A DNA stretch of 64,000 nt from Bacteroidota bacterium. Lineage in GTDB: Bacteria > Bacteroidota > Bacteroidia > Chitinophagales > Chitinophagaceae. This document shows, piece after piece, positions 16,148-25,609 of this stretch. The notes beneath the pieces are model-generated. The model saw nothing but the letters and a program-made list of their open reading frames with translations. It had not been told where the DNA came from and did no database searches. The stretch spans positions 2,553,736-2,617,735 of the forward strand of contig VBAR01000001.1 of assembly GCA_005882315.1 (NCBI GenBank), in the 5' to 3' direction. Position numbers and translations under genes: made by a program. Positions within the stretch are counted from its first letter, which is position 1, and each line of letters opens with the position of its first letter.

Positions 16148-16945
16148 TTACAGATCATCATACTTATATTTTCTTACCGCAAGTGTAATGAAAAGTAGTA
16201 TATACCCACAGACAACGGCAAGCAATACTCCAGCTGAAGGGATGTTTTTGTAGAGTTCCCTGAAGCTGCTAAAAGGTATCAGGGAATCGGATGATTGTAT
16301 CGGTAAAAAATAGGGAAGTGAAGGATGTATCTTGATCACCAGCCACCATAAAAGCCATTCCAATAGTAAACCATAAATAAAAAATACAATGATGGCAATT
16401 CCGCTTTTTCTAAACAAGGTTGCCAGGAAAAGAGCAAACATGAGATAAAGAAATGACTGTAAAAATGAATATAAGGAAACGACAAATGCCTCTGTGGTGA
16501 TTTGTGCATCCGTAATTTGAGCCATAATGACCATAGCCAAAAAATTCATGATCATCACAGCTACAGATATACAAGCAATCAAAGAAATTTTAGTAAAGAT
16601 GAAAGTTTCTCTTTTCCATCCATCAATAATGTTTTGCCTGTGTGTTTTGAAGTTGACTTCATTAATAAATAAATTAATGATGATCATGCCCGGCAAGTAC
16701 AGCAGAAAGCTGGTCCAGAAACAAACAGTATAGGGAAGATTAGTGCTCGAAAAAAGTCCCAAGATATCACGGGCTTCTGTGTTTGCACCCGTCATTGCTC
16801 TTTGCAACTCTGCAATAAAGCTGAGATAGACCTTGTAAAAAATATAAATGATAAGGAGAATTCCCAACAAATACAGGATAGAGAATACCTGGAATACACG
16901 GTAGTTCTTTATTTTCATCCATTCTATCTGCAGATATTTAAACAT
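16148..16945 (-). CDS. ABC-2 type exporter permease subunit
   Basis: The 265-aa membrane protein has six or so helices in the ABC-2 pattern (FKYLQIEWMKIKNYRVFQVF at the N-terminus, long loop 50-85, then paired helices to a terminal RKYKYDDL). It pairs with the ATPase encoded immediately upstream. I chose ATG 16945, which lies just before the standard N-terminal motif; a GTG at 16972 would add nine residues and overlap the ATPase gene by 11 bases. The family includes bacitracin/lantibiotic resistance and lipid or peptide exporters; the substrate is unknown. Confidence 0.88.
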   Translation of the reverse strand: MFKYLQIEWMKIKNYRVFQVFSILYLLGILLIIYIFYKVYLSFIAELQRAMTGANTEARDILGLFSSTNLPYTVCFWTSFLLYLPGMIIINLFINEVNFKTHRQNIIDGWKRETFIFTKISLIACISVAVMIMNFLAMVIMAQITDAQITTEAFVVSLYSFLQSFLYLMFALFLATLFRKSGIAIIVFFIYGLLLEWLLWWLVIKIHPSLPYFLPIQSSDSLIPFSSFRELYKNIPSAGVLLAVVCGYILLFITLAVRKYKYDDL

Positions 16946-16961
16946 AATGTTAGTTTTTAGA

Positions 16962-17885
16962 TTAATGTTCACTTTTTGTTCCCGTAATTTCTAAAAATCT
17001 TCTCTCCAGTGTTTTTCGTTTAAGATTCAAATGGCCTAACACAATTCCTTTTTCAAAACAATACCGGTTGATGGCAGTTGTTGTCAACGTTTCATCGCAT
17101 TGAAGCGATAATACACCGTCTATGTGTTGTATGTTGATAATTCCGGGCATTTCTTTCAGAATAGCTTCCAACCCCGGAACATTATCAGCCAGCAGTTCAA
17201 TTTCCAATATGTTACCAGCACCACTTGCGGTTGCCGATAAAACATCACTCACGGTTCCGACGGTTTTCAAAATTCCTTTTTGCAGGATGGCAACATGCGT
17301 ACAAACCTTTTCTACTTCATCAAGAATATGACTCGCCATGATGACTGTTTTGCCCTGGCGGTTCAGTTCTTTCATCAGTTCCCGTATTTCAGCAATACCT
17401 GCCGGATCCAATCCATTTGTCGGTTCATCAAAAACGAGAATATCAGGATTGCCCAACAGTGTGGATGCAATTGCCAACCGTTGTTTCATCCCGAGTGAGT
17501 AAGTGCTGAATTTGGAATCCTTGCGTTGAAACAGGTTGACCTGTTCAAGAACTTTTGGAATATCCTCTTTTCCTCTTTCTTTAATAGCAGCAGCTATCTG
17601 CAGGTTTTTTTGGCCACTCAGGTAATGATAAAAGTTTGGTGTTTCCAGCAAGGTGCCAATGTGTTTTCGTTGTTCATTGCTTCCTGGCTGCCCGTTCCAT
17701 AAATAATTTCCTTTTGTCGGTTTCAGAATATCCATCACTATTCCGAGCAGAGTTGTTTTGCCACTACCGTTGGGCCCAAGTATGCCAAATACACTTCCTT
17801 TGGGTACTTCAAAAGAAACTTCATTCAATGCACGTACCGGCCCGTAAAATTTGGTCATGTTCTGAACGGATAAAACTGTACTCAT
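16962..17885 (-). CDS. ABC transporter ATP-binding protein (exporter type)
   Basis: The 307-aa ATPase shows Walker A GPNGSGKTT (37-45), the exporter-type signature YSLGMKQRLAIA (129-140) and Walker B ILVFDEPTNGLDPAG. A C-terminal extension of about 90 residues (from EIELLADNVPGL) follows, as is common in drug/antibiotic exporter ATPases. It is the first gene of a two-gene operon with the permease at 16148. The 100 bases upstream are shared with a divergent gene and should hold both promoters. Confidence 0.92.
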   Translation of the reverse strand: MSTVLSVQNMTKFYGPVRALNEVSFEVPKGSVFGILGPNGSGKTTLLGIVMDILKPTKGNYLWNGQPGSNEQRKHIGTLLETPNFYHYLSGQKNLQIAAAIKERGKEDIPKVLEQVNLFQRKDSKFSTYSLGMKQRLAIASTLLGNPDILVFDEPTNGLDPAGIAEIRELMKELNRQGKTVIMASHILDEVEKVCTHVAILQKGILKTVGTVSDVLSATASGAGNILEIELLADNVPGLEAILKEMPGIINIQHIDGVLSLQCDETLTTTAINRYCFEKGIVLGHLNLKRKTLERRFLEITGTKSEH

Positions 17886-17985
17886 AAGTAGAATTTGCTG
17901 ATGAAGATATGTTTTTTGTTTTCACAGAAAAGGAAATTTTACAACAATGGCCTTGGTCATTTGTTATTAATCTAATTTTAGCACA

Positions 17986-18906
17986 ATGGAAACAGTTTTA
18001 ATTACAGGTGGTACAGGTATGATCGGCCATTCACTCAGAAGCGTATTATTGGAAAAAGGTTACAGGGTAATTGTTCTTACCCGGGATAAATCAAAACAAG
18101 AATCTAATATTAACGGTCTGGATTATGCTGAATGGGATGTTGAGAAAATGAAAATAGATAAGGAAGCTATCGCAGCAGCAGATTATATTATTCATTTAGC
18201 CGGTGCAGGTGTAGCTGATAAACGATGGACGGCAAAAAGGAAGCAGGAAATAATCAGCAGTCGTGTGAAGAGTGGCGAGTTGCTTGTAAAAGCACTCAAT
18301 GAGACTTCGAATAAGGTAAAAGCTGTTATCAGTATTTCTGGAATTGGTTATTATGGGCCAGATACGGGAGGAAAAGCTTTTGTTGAGTCGGATAGTTCTT
18401 TTTCAGATTTCCTTGGTGATACCTGTGTGAAATGGGAAGCTGCAATACAACCGGTAGAAACTATTGGGAAAAGATTAGTCATATTCCGGACAGGGGTAGT
18501 ATTGAGTAATAAAGGAGGTGCTATCAAAGAATTTAAAAAGCCACTCAGGTTTGGATTTGCAACTATTCTGGGTTCGGGTAAGCAAATTGTAAGCTGGATA
18601 CATATAGACGATGCGGTGAAAATGTTTTTATATGCTATCGAAAATAATTTGCTGAGTGGGATTTATAATGCTGTATCGCCAGGCCCTGTATCGAATAAAG
18701 AACTCATATTGCAATTAGCAAAAACCAATAACCGGTTTTATATACCATTTATTGTTCCAGCGTTTATTTTAAAAATTGTAGTCGGTGAATTAAGTATTGA
18801 AGTATTAAAATCTGCAACAGTCAATTCAAAAAAAGTTGAGGGAAGCGGATTTGTATTTCAGTATCCAACGATTGAATCAGCTATCCGAAAACTGGCGGCC
18901 TCATAA
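17986..18906 (+). CDS. TIGR01777-type NAD(P)-binding epimerase-like protein
   Basis: The 306-aa protein begins with the Rossmann loop ITGGTGMIGHSL and has the family-specific runs YIIHLAGAGVADKRWTAKRK and SISGIGYYGPDTGG, together with SWIHIDDAVKMFLYAIEN. These mark the YfcH/SulA-like atypical short-chain dehydrogenase group (TIGR01777, DUF1731 C-terminal part). The catalytic Tyr of classical SDRs is replaced by the family's own arrangement; the substrate is unknown. The 3' end overlaps the convergent matrixin-like gene by 26 bases. Confidence 0.9.
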   Translation: METVLITGGTGMIGHSLRSVLLEKGYRVIVLTRDKSKQESNINGLDYAEWDVEKMKIDKEAIAAADYIIHLAGAGVADKRWTAKRKQEIISSRVKSGELLVKALNETSNKVKAVISISGIGYYGPDTGGKAFVESDSSFSDFLGDTCVKWEAAIQPVETIGKRLVIFRTGVVLSNKGGAIKEFKKPLRFGFATILGSGKQIVSWIHIDDAVKMFLYAIENNLLSGIYNAVSPGPVSNKELILQLAKTNNRFYIPFIVPAFILKIVVGELSIEVLKSATVNSKKVEGSGFVFQYPTIESAIRKLAAS

Positions 18907-19570
18907 AATCTTCAGCGCTTACCGAGGCATGATCAGGATGCCATATATTGGTAAACTCACCAATGATCGCCTTACCGTGATGAAATTGGAGTTTGTGAAT
19001 TTTCAGGTTATCAATATCCTGCTGGGTTACTTTTCTATGCATCGGGTGCATAGTGCCGCCAGGGATGCCCGCCGGTTTTGAAGGATCGTATTGAAACATT
19101 GCATCCACCAATGTTCCTCTTGGATACATTATGCTGGGTATACCTTTTCCTCTTATATCCAATGACTGTGGATGATCAAGACCCAGTGTATGGCCATATT
19201 CATGAGCAGCAGTAGTAGAGCCTTTGTATAAATTCTCCAATTTGAAATAACCGCTATTGCAATTGATGCTATCTACAAAAGAAATATTGCCATGCACAAA
19301 TTCTTCGATGCGGAAATAATTGTTTCGGGGATCAGTATTTTGGTAAATTTCAATAGGATCAATGAATGGATTAACAAAAGCATTGGTCTTAAAAACAACA
19401 TTTAATTTTAAACGATCAAACATTAAACTGCCTTCAGCTTCATTCCACATCGTTTCAATCTCATCTCTTATCGATTCAGTGATCTCAGGATTAGAGGCAT
19501 TGCCATAAGTTATGATATTGGAATAAATGATAAGTTGATGATGATTTATATCTATTTCTGCTGTTCCCAT
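18881..19570 (-). CDS. Matrixin-like zinc metalloprotease without a signal peptide
   Basis: The 229-aa product contains the full metzincin zinc motif HEYGHTLGLDH (H123, E124, H127, H133) and a Met-turn (SIMYP, M148), so it looks catalytically complete and resembles matrixin/astacin-type domains. The start (MGTAEIDINHHQ) opens straight into the fold, with no signal peptide or membrane segment, which is unusual because most matrixins are exported. An unseen start further upstream is unlikely: the preceding bases carry stops. Its last 26 bases overlap the end of the SDR gene on the other strand. The next gene upstream is divergent. Confidence 0.85.
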   Translation of the reverse strand: MGTAEIDINHHQLIIYSNIITYGNASNPEITESIRDEIETMWNEAEGSLMFDRLKLNVVFKTNAFVNPFIDPIEIYQNTDPRNNYFRIEEFVHGNISFVDSINCNSGYFKLENLYKGSTTAAHEYGHTLGLDHPQSLDIRGKGIPSIMYPRGTLVDAMFQYDPSKPAGIPGGTMHPMHRKVTQQDIDNLKIHKLQFHHGKAIIGEFTNIWHPDHASVSAEDFMRPPVFG

Positions 19571-19686
19571 GAAACTCTAATTGTTATTAATCTGCAATTT
19601 AAGAAGCAATTTCATTTTATTTCTTCACCTTATTTACGGGGCATGGCTTTTGCTTTTTATAATAAACCAAAAATCAGTGTCGGATC

Positions 19687-21975
19687 ATGAAAATTGTTTA
19701 CTTATCTACATTTCCACCAAGAGAATGCGGCATAGCAACTTTTAATCTAAGCCTGATCAGTGGAATTCAAGCCAATTTAAAAAAGGAAGGTCAGTTTGAA
19801 CAGGAGTTTATTGTTGCATTGAATGACTCCGAAGACCTAGATGAGTACGAATATCCCCAGAATGTGAAATTTATCATTCGGCAGGAAAATGAAAAGGATT
19901 ATCTAAAAGCGGCAGAACTTATTAATAACAGCAGCATCGATGTATGTATTCTTCAACATGAATTCGGAATATTTGGCGGACAAAGCGGAATTTATATTCT
20001 ACCATTATTACATCGTGTTGAAAAACCGGTTGTGACCGTTTTACATACTATTTTAAAGGAGCCAACTTTTATTCAAAAAATAATAATCCAGGAAATCGGA
20101 AAGCAATCGGCAAAACTGGTTGTGTTTAATAAAAGAGCAATAAGTTTTCTTACCTCTATTTATAATGTTCCGATTGAAAAAATACAACTAATTGAGCATG
20201 GCGTTCCTGATATTGACCCGCCAATATTTAATCCAGTCAGAAATTTCCCATCATTTAAAAATAAAAAGTTATTAATGACGTTTGGCCTTATCAACAGGGG
20301 CAAAGGATTAGAGACTGTTATAAGAGCATTACCTAAGATAATTGATAAACATCCGGAAACGATCTATGCAATTCTGGGAAACACACATCCTGTAGTAGCA
20401 AGAAAATATGGAGAGGAGTATCGTGATAGTCTTAAGTTATTGGCAACGGAATTAAAAGTTGATAAACATCTTGTTTTTATTAACCGTTTTTTGCCGGAAA
20501 AAGAACTGGTCAATTATCTTTCAGCTGCTGATATTTATATTACTCCATATATTAATGAAGCACAGATAAGCAGCGGTACATTATCGTATGCTATTGGTGC
20601 TGGTGCGGCATGTTTATCTACTCCTTACTGGCATGCAGTTGAATTACTAAATGGAAGCAGGGGGCAATTTTTTGATTTCAGAGATGCAAATGGGCTAGCA
20701 TCTCTTGTTAATGATCTTTTTGATAATCCACAAAAGCTTGCTGAGCTTAGAGAAAATGCATATGAATATGGACTGGATCTCCGGTGGCCAAATATTACCA
20801 GTAAATATTTGGCATTACTAAATGACGTTATAGATACACATGTTACAGAAAAAAAAGAAATCAAACAGATCATCGATCCTGACCTGATGCCTAAATTCAG
20901 TTTGTCACATGTGTTGCGATTAACAGATGATACAGGAATTGTGCAGCATGCTAAATATGGTATTCCAAATCTTAAGGAAGGTTATTGTCTTGATGACAAT
21001 GCACGGGCACTTATCATGACAATTATGCTATGTCAGCAGAAAAAAAACCAGGAGGCGTTGAAACTTTTGCCCGTATATCTCAGTTATATCCAATATATGC
21101 AACGGGCAGATGGAAATTTTGGAAACTTTCTCAGTTTTGACAGGAAATACATAGATGAAATTGCTTCTGATGATGCTTTTGGGCGTACTATTTGGGCACT
21201 TGGTTTTTTAATTTCTAATCCACCCACCAATTCTTATCGTGAATTTGCAGATGAATTATTTTACAATTCAGTAAAGCATTTCAAAACAATAAAAAGCATG
21301 AGAGGATGTGCCAATACGCTGATCGGTGTTTCCTATTTTTTACGGGCTCGTCCCGGGCATGAAGAAATGTTCAGAGAACTGGTTGAACTGACGAATGTGT
21401 TAATGAATGCATATAAAAAACATCGTGATAATAAATGGCGTTGGTTCGAGGATACAATGACTTATGATAATGCAATACTACCTCTTGCTTTGTTTCATTC
21501 AGCTGAAATTACAGGAGATGAGGAAGTAAAAAAAGTTGCTATTGAATCTTTGAAGTTCCTGGATAAAATTAGTTTCAGAAACGATTACTATACACCCATC
21601 GGGAATAACAATTGGTACAATCGTGATAATGATAAACATGTACCTTTATATGATCAGCAGGCGATCGAGACTATGGGGATGGTATTAGTATACCTGCAGG
21701 CTTACGAATCAACACAGGAACCAGCATATATTCAAAAAATGTTCAGTAGCTATTTATGGTTTTTGGGAGAAAACTCTTTGCGAGTGCCATTATACGATCA
21801 TGAGACCAAAGGTTGCTGTGATGGATTGCAATCAACCGGTATCAATCGCAACCAGGGAGCCGAAAGTACGCTGGCATACATTATTTCTTATCTCACAGTT
21901 CTGAAAGCATTTGAAAAAGAATACCAGGTTCAGTATCAATCGGCATCTGCAATAGAAATTTTAGTGCAAACATGA
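19687..21975 (+). CDS. GT4 glycosyltransferase fused to an alpha/alpha-toroid hydrolase-like domain
   Basis: Residues 1-375 form a GT-B fold family 4 glycosyltransferase (YLSTFPPRECGIATF at the N-terminus; GLINRGKGLETVI and the nucleotide-sugar loop ITPYINEAQISSGTLSYA). Residues about 385-750 form a helical repeat domain with conserved YCLDDNARALI, ADGNFGNFLSF, DDAFGRTIWALG and KWRWFEDTMTYDNA, resembling an (alpha/alpha)6 glycosidase-like toroid. This two-domain architecture usually sits next to a second GT4 and a GH130 protein, as here. It probably acts in the cytoplasm, building or trimming a mannose-containing oligosaccharide (inference from GH130). Its stop overlaps the next start by 4 bases (ATGA). 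Confidence 0.85.
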   Translation: MKIVYLSTFPPRECGIATFNLSLISGIQANLKKEGQFEQEFIVALNDSEDLDEYEYPQNVKFIIRQENEKDYLKAAELINNSSIDVCILQHEFGIFGGQSGIYILPLLHRVEKPVVTVLHTILKEPTFIQKIIIQEIGKQSAKLVVFNKRAISFLTSIYNVPIEKIQLIEHGVPDIDPPIFNPVRNFPSFKNKKLLMTFGLINRGKGLETVIRALPKIIDKHPETIYAILGNTHPVVARKYGEEYRDSLKLLATELKVDKHLVFINRFLPEKELVNYLSAADIYITPYINEAQISSGTLSYAIGAGAACLSTPYWHAVELLNGSRGQFFDFRDANGLASLVNDLFDNPQKLAELRENAYEYGLDLRWPNITSKYLALLNDVIDTHVTEKKEIKQIIDPDLMPKFSLSHVLRLTDDTGIVQHAKYGIPNLKEGYCLDDNARALIMTIMLCQQKKNQEALKLLPVYLSYIQYMQRADGNFGNFLSFDRKYIDEIASDDAFGRTIWALGFLISNPPTNSYREFADELFYNSVKHFKTIKSMRGCANTLIGVSYFLRARPGHEEMFRELVELTNVLMNAYKKHRDNKWRWFEDTMTYDNAILPLALFHSAEITGDEEVKKVAIESLKFLDKISFRNDYYTPIGNNNWYNRDNDKHVPLYDQQAIETMGMVLVYLQAYESTQEPAYIQKMFSSYLWFLGENSLRVPLYDHETKGCCDGLQSTGINRNQGAESTLAYIISYLTVLKAFEKEYQVQYQSASAIEILVQT

Positions 21976-22982
21976 GAATAGCTGTTTTATCTCCAATAGC
22001 CTGGCGAACACCACCAAGGCATTATGGACCGTGGGAATTAGTGGCATCTAATCTTACTGAAGGCCTGGTAAAAAAGGGGATCGAGGCAACATTGTTCGCT
22101 ACTTCTGATTCAATAACAAAAGCAAAACTGGATGCGGTGATCGAAAAAGGATATGAAGAAGATCCAGGTCAATCTGCTAAAGTCGCAGAGTGTTTGCACA
22201 TCAGCAACCTGATGGAAAAAGCTTCGGAGTTTGACCTAATACATAATCATTTTGATTTTCTTCCGCTTACTTATTCAAAACTTATCACTACTCCGATGAT
22301 CACTACAATACATGGGTTTTCTTCTCAAAATATAATTCCTGTATATAAAAAATATAACTCAAATAACTCTTATGTTTCTATCAGTCATTCAGATCGTTCA
22401 CCTGAATTAAACTATATCGCCAATATTTATCATGGTATTGATACAACTCAATTCAGTTTTAATGATCAACCTGATGACTACTTGCTTTATTTTGGCCGCA
22501 TTCACCCGGATAAAGGAACAGCTGAAGCGATTGAGATAGCAAAGCGATCAAAGCGTCGTTTATTCATTGCCGGCATTATACAGGATGAAACATATTTTAA
22601 GGAAAAAGTGGAGCCTTGTTTTAATGATAACGTTTTTTATTTAGGATCAGCTATGTCTGGGGAAAGAAATGTGTTATTAAGAAATGCATTTGCCTTATTA
22701 CATCCAATAAATTTTGATGAACCTTTTGGCTTAAGTGTTGCTGAAGCTATGTTATGCGGCACCCCTGTTATCGCTTTTAATAGAGGTTCGATGCCGGAAT
22801 TGATCGAAGATAAAAAAACAGGGTTTCTCGTAAATGATATTGACGAAGCTGTTGATGCTGTTTCAATGATACACATTATTGACAGGGATGCTTGTCATCG
22901 TCATGCAAAAGAAAAATTTTCTTTAGAAAGAATGGTTAAAGATTACATCGATGTTTATGAGCAGGTCATTTACAAACGCTGA
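21972..22982 (+). CDS. Family 4 glycosyltransferase
   Basis: The 336-aa GT-B enzyme begins IAVLSPIAWRTPPRHYGPWE, a start typical of GT4 members, and has the donor-binding region YFGRIHPDKGTAEAIEIAKR and the retaining GT4 E-x7-E-like motif in HPINFDEPFGLSVAEAMLCG. It overlaps the preceding glycosyltransferase by 4 bases and converges with the GH130 gene, overlapping it by 13 bases. Together they should make or remodel one glycan; the sugar is not identifiable from the sequence. Confidence 0.9.
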   Translation: MRIAVLSPIAWRTPPRHYGPWELVASNLTEGLVKKGIEATLFATSDSITKAKLDAVIEKGYEEDPGQSAKVAECLHISNLMEKASEFDLIHNHFDFLPLTYSKLITTPMITTIHGFSSQNIIPVYKKYNSNNSYVSISHSDRSPELNYIANIYHGIDTTQFSFNDQPDDYLLYFGRIHPDKGTAEAIEIAKRSKRRLFIAGIIQDETYFKEKVEPCFNDNVFYLGSAMSGERNVLLRNAFALLHPINFDEPFGLSVAEAMLCGTPVIAFNRGSMPELIEDKKTGFLVNDIDEAVDAVSMIHIIDRDACHRHAKEKFSLERMVKDYIDVYEQVIYKR

Positions 22983-24436
22983 CTACGTAATTTATCCAGC
23001 AATGCGTTAAGATCTACTGACATGAATGAAGAAGAATGATCAGCTAACCCATAGGGTATGATCAATTTTCCATTGTTGATTATTGAACCGCATGAATAAA
23101 CAACATTCGGAACATAACCTTCACGTTCATCTTCATTGGGCATTAAGATCGGCTCATCCAATCTTCCAATTTCTTTAGAAGGATCATCACGATCCAGCAA
23201 GCTAACTCCCAGGCAATAGCGGCGCATGGAGCCAACCCCATGTGTGATAACTATCCAGCCATGCTCCGTTTCAATGGGTGATCCGCAGTTACCTATTTGA
23301 ATAAATTCCCAGGGATATTTTGGCTCTTGTAATAATTGAGGGTTTTCCCAAATGAGCACATTGTTTGAATACATGATATAATTATTCATGCCATCTATGC
23401 GTGACATCATCGCATATTTTCCATTGATACGCCGGGGAAATAAAGCCAGGTTTTTATTCATTGCACCGGAGCCATAAAGGGGCCTTACTTTAAAATCATA
23501 AAAATCTGAGGTCTGCATCAATTTGGGCAAGATCTGAATCCCGTCATAGGCAGTATAAGTTGCGTAATAAATTATTTTTCCATTATCTTCTGTGAAGCGT
23601 ACAAAACGGGCATCTTCAATTCCATTTCTTTCAAACTCAGATATGGGGAAGATCACACGGTCCGATATATCGGTATCCAATGAAAAAATTATTTCATGAT
23701 AAACATCTGCCAGCCATAAAACTTTGTTCAATTCAATTTTTCTTAGATCGTCAGTTTCTTTATCTGTTAAACTCCGGATCACCCGCTGAAGAGTAAAATA
23801 TTCAAACTGCTCGTCTAATTGTTTCTTTACTTGTTCTATTATTTCCGGTGCAATGTTTTGCTCTATTGCTTTAGTAAAAAATAATTCCTTTTTGTAATTA
23901 GCATTTCGTATCACTTCTGCTTCATCAATATAGTCTCCGGCAGGTATCACAGTAATATTATTATTATTATCAATGATGGCTCTTCGAAATGCTATCGAAG
24001 AAATATGACCTTCGCCTACTGCTCTGAAACTAATGATGACCCTTTTTTGTCCTTCTACCAATTCTGTTTGATCCGGGTCTTCAACACAGGAGGGGTTAAA
24101 GAAAGCTGATGACTCGATAGAGTATTCATGTGTTGCATAGGAACCGATCAGGAGTTTGCGGTATTGCGACAAGGAATCAAAATCAATCCCAAGATCTGAG
24201 AATATTTTTTTTAGCCTTTCACAATGCCTGATAAGTATACCTGTGATCCTTCTATGTCGTTTGGAAAATTCTTGTAAGAGTGGAAGTATGATGTTGGTTA
24301 CTTCCTGCTCTGATAAGTTCATTACTTTTTTTATGAGTTCTGCTGAACGGTTTTCTCCATAAAAGGAGAACCGTGCAATAACTCTTGTTGGGTCCGGGTA
24401 AATTTTTACTGTTCTACGTTCAACGGGAATTCGCAT
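22970..24436 (-). CDS. GH130-family glycoside phosphorylase/hydrolase
   Basis: The 488-aa protein has a helical N-terminal part (to about 95) and then a five-bladed propeller with GH130 landmarks: FFNPSCVEDPDQT (112-124), GEGHISSIAFRRA, NGIEDARFV (271-279, with the E-D pair that carries the proposed catalytic Asp in this family), NKNLALFPRRINGKYAMMSR and a final EDEREGYVPNVVYSCG. GH130 enzymes act on beta-mannosides, mostly by phosphorolysis. Length and the extended N-terminus fit a long GH130 subgroup. It is convergent with the two GT4 genes rather than in their operon, but the 13-base overlap and recurrent association in related genomes (recalled) suggest one pathway. Confidence 0.88.
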   Translation of the reverse strand: MRIPVERRTVKIYPDPTRVIARFSFYGENRSAELIKKVMNLSEQEVTNIILPLLQEFSKRHRRITGILIRHCERLKKIFSDLGIDFDSLSQYRKLLIGSYATHEYSIESSAFFNPSCVEDPDQTELVEGQKRVIISFRAVGEGHISSIAFRRAIIDNNNNITVIPAGDYIDEAEVIRNANYKKELFFTKAIEQNIAPEIIEQVKKQLDEQFEYFTLQRVIRSLTDKETDDLRKIELNKVLWLADVYHEIIFSLDTDISDRVIFPISEFERNGIEDARFVRFTEDNGKIIYYATYTAYDGIQILPKLMQTSDFYDFKVRPLYGSGAMNKNLALFPRRINGKYAMMSRIDGMNNYIMYSNNVLIWENPQLLQEPKYPWEFIQIGNCGSPIETEHGWIVITHGVGSMRRYCLGVSLLDRDDPSKEIGRLDEPILMPNEDEREGYVPNVVYSCGSIINNGKLIIPYGLADHSSSFMSVDLNALLDKLRSQRL

Positions 24437-24511
24437 ATGGAATTTTTACTAAGTAAGGCCTGAAATGCAAAAACGATACCGAAACAAAGGGACTTTCAAT
24501 AAATAATCGAT

Positions 24512-25573
24512 TCATTCAAAGCTAAGCGAATATAGTTTTTCTTTTTCCTCCCTGCCTTTAAATTCCATTTCCCCAATTTCAGTTATTGAGAATGAATGGG
24601 GCGTATGGAAATCGTGCAGAAAATCTCCAGACAAGACAAATGGCTGGTTAAGATCATGACATTTACCCCTTATTCTTGCAGTAGTATTTAATGTATCGCC
24701 GCTGTAGACCAAATCTTTTTTTACAATACCAATAACGCCGGCTGTTACTTCTCCTGAATGAATACCTGTTTTAAAGGAGGGGACCACACCATAACGTTTC
24801 ATGTATCTTTTCTCTTTTCTTTTTAAAATGAAAAAAGCCTGGCGAATGAATTTTAAGCAACGGATCTTATTCAGGGGTGTGTTTTTCCATGACAGTACTA
24901 CTTCATCCCCTACATATTGATAGATCTCGCCGCTGTTAGCAAGAATAGGTATGGTGATATCAGCAAAAAATTCACGAAGCAATCGAAAATATTTTGTGTG
25001 ACCCAATTTTTCAGCAATAGTGGTGGCATCATTAATATCGAGGAAAACGAATATCCTGTTTTCAATTTTAGGTTTATTGTATTTGCCCCGCATCATACTC
25101 CAGAAACCACCGGGTCCATATTTATCTGTTACTTCAATAATAAGTATAGTAAGCAAGGTCATGATGCCCAGATCGATCATGAAGATGAGAAACCCCCTGG
25201 TAAGGAAAACATCCCGATAAAAACCACCAATGAAATCTTCAAAAGTCCCTTTTTCATTAAAAACAAAATACATTGCTAACATTACAAAGGCTATTAGTAC
25301 AAATAAGAAAAAGGTCATTGACATTTTTATTGTGACTGAAAGCCAAAGAGGATAATGCTTAAATGCATATTTTAAATAAAATAGCAAGAGAGCAGAAACC
25401 ACAAATCCAATGATAGCAAAAGCAAGCGAAAATAGTAGGAGAGAGCGGTGTGTTACCAGGCTTTTTTCAATCAGGATGATGTTGTATAAAAATAAAAATG
25501 CAAATACTACCCAAATGATAACAATGTTTATAAGCACCCGCAAGCGGTAATAAATAATTCTACTTGAGATCAT
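24512..25573 (-). CDS. Membrane-bound class III adenylate/guanylate cyclase
   Basis: The first 150 residues contain about four membrane helices. The catalytic domain (about 172-350) has the two metal-binding aspartates (D179 in FVFLDINDATTIAEKLG; D223 in IYQYVGDEVVLSW) and the transition-state Asn and Arg in SGDTLNTTARI (N296, R300), so it looks active. The family makes cAMP or cGMP, or acts as a sensor. Substrate selectivity cannot be read safely. The gene stands alone between GH130 and an exported protein; 75 bases separate it from GH130. Confidence 0.88.
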   Translation of the reverse strand: MISSRIIYYRLRVLINIVIIWVVFAFLFLYNIILIEKSLVTHRSLLLFSLAFAIIGFVVSALLLFYLKYAFKHYPLWLSVTIKMSMTFFLFVLIAFVMLAMYFVFNEKGTFEDFIGGFYRDVFLTRGFLIFMIDLGIMTLLTILIIEVTDKYGPGGFWSMMRGKYNKPKIENRIFVFLDINDATTIAEKLGHTKYFRLLREFFADITIPILANSGEIYQYVGDEVVLSWKNTPLNKIRCLKFIRQAFFILKRKEKRYMKRYGVVPSFKTGIHSGEVTAGVIGIVKKDLVYSGDTLNTTARIRGKCHDLNQPFVLSGDFLHDFHTPHSFSITEIGEMEFKGREEKEKLYSLSFE

Positions 25574-25609
25574 GGGCTAATGTACGTTGAAATTTATTTT
25601 ATCTAAGAC

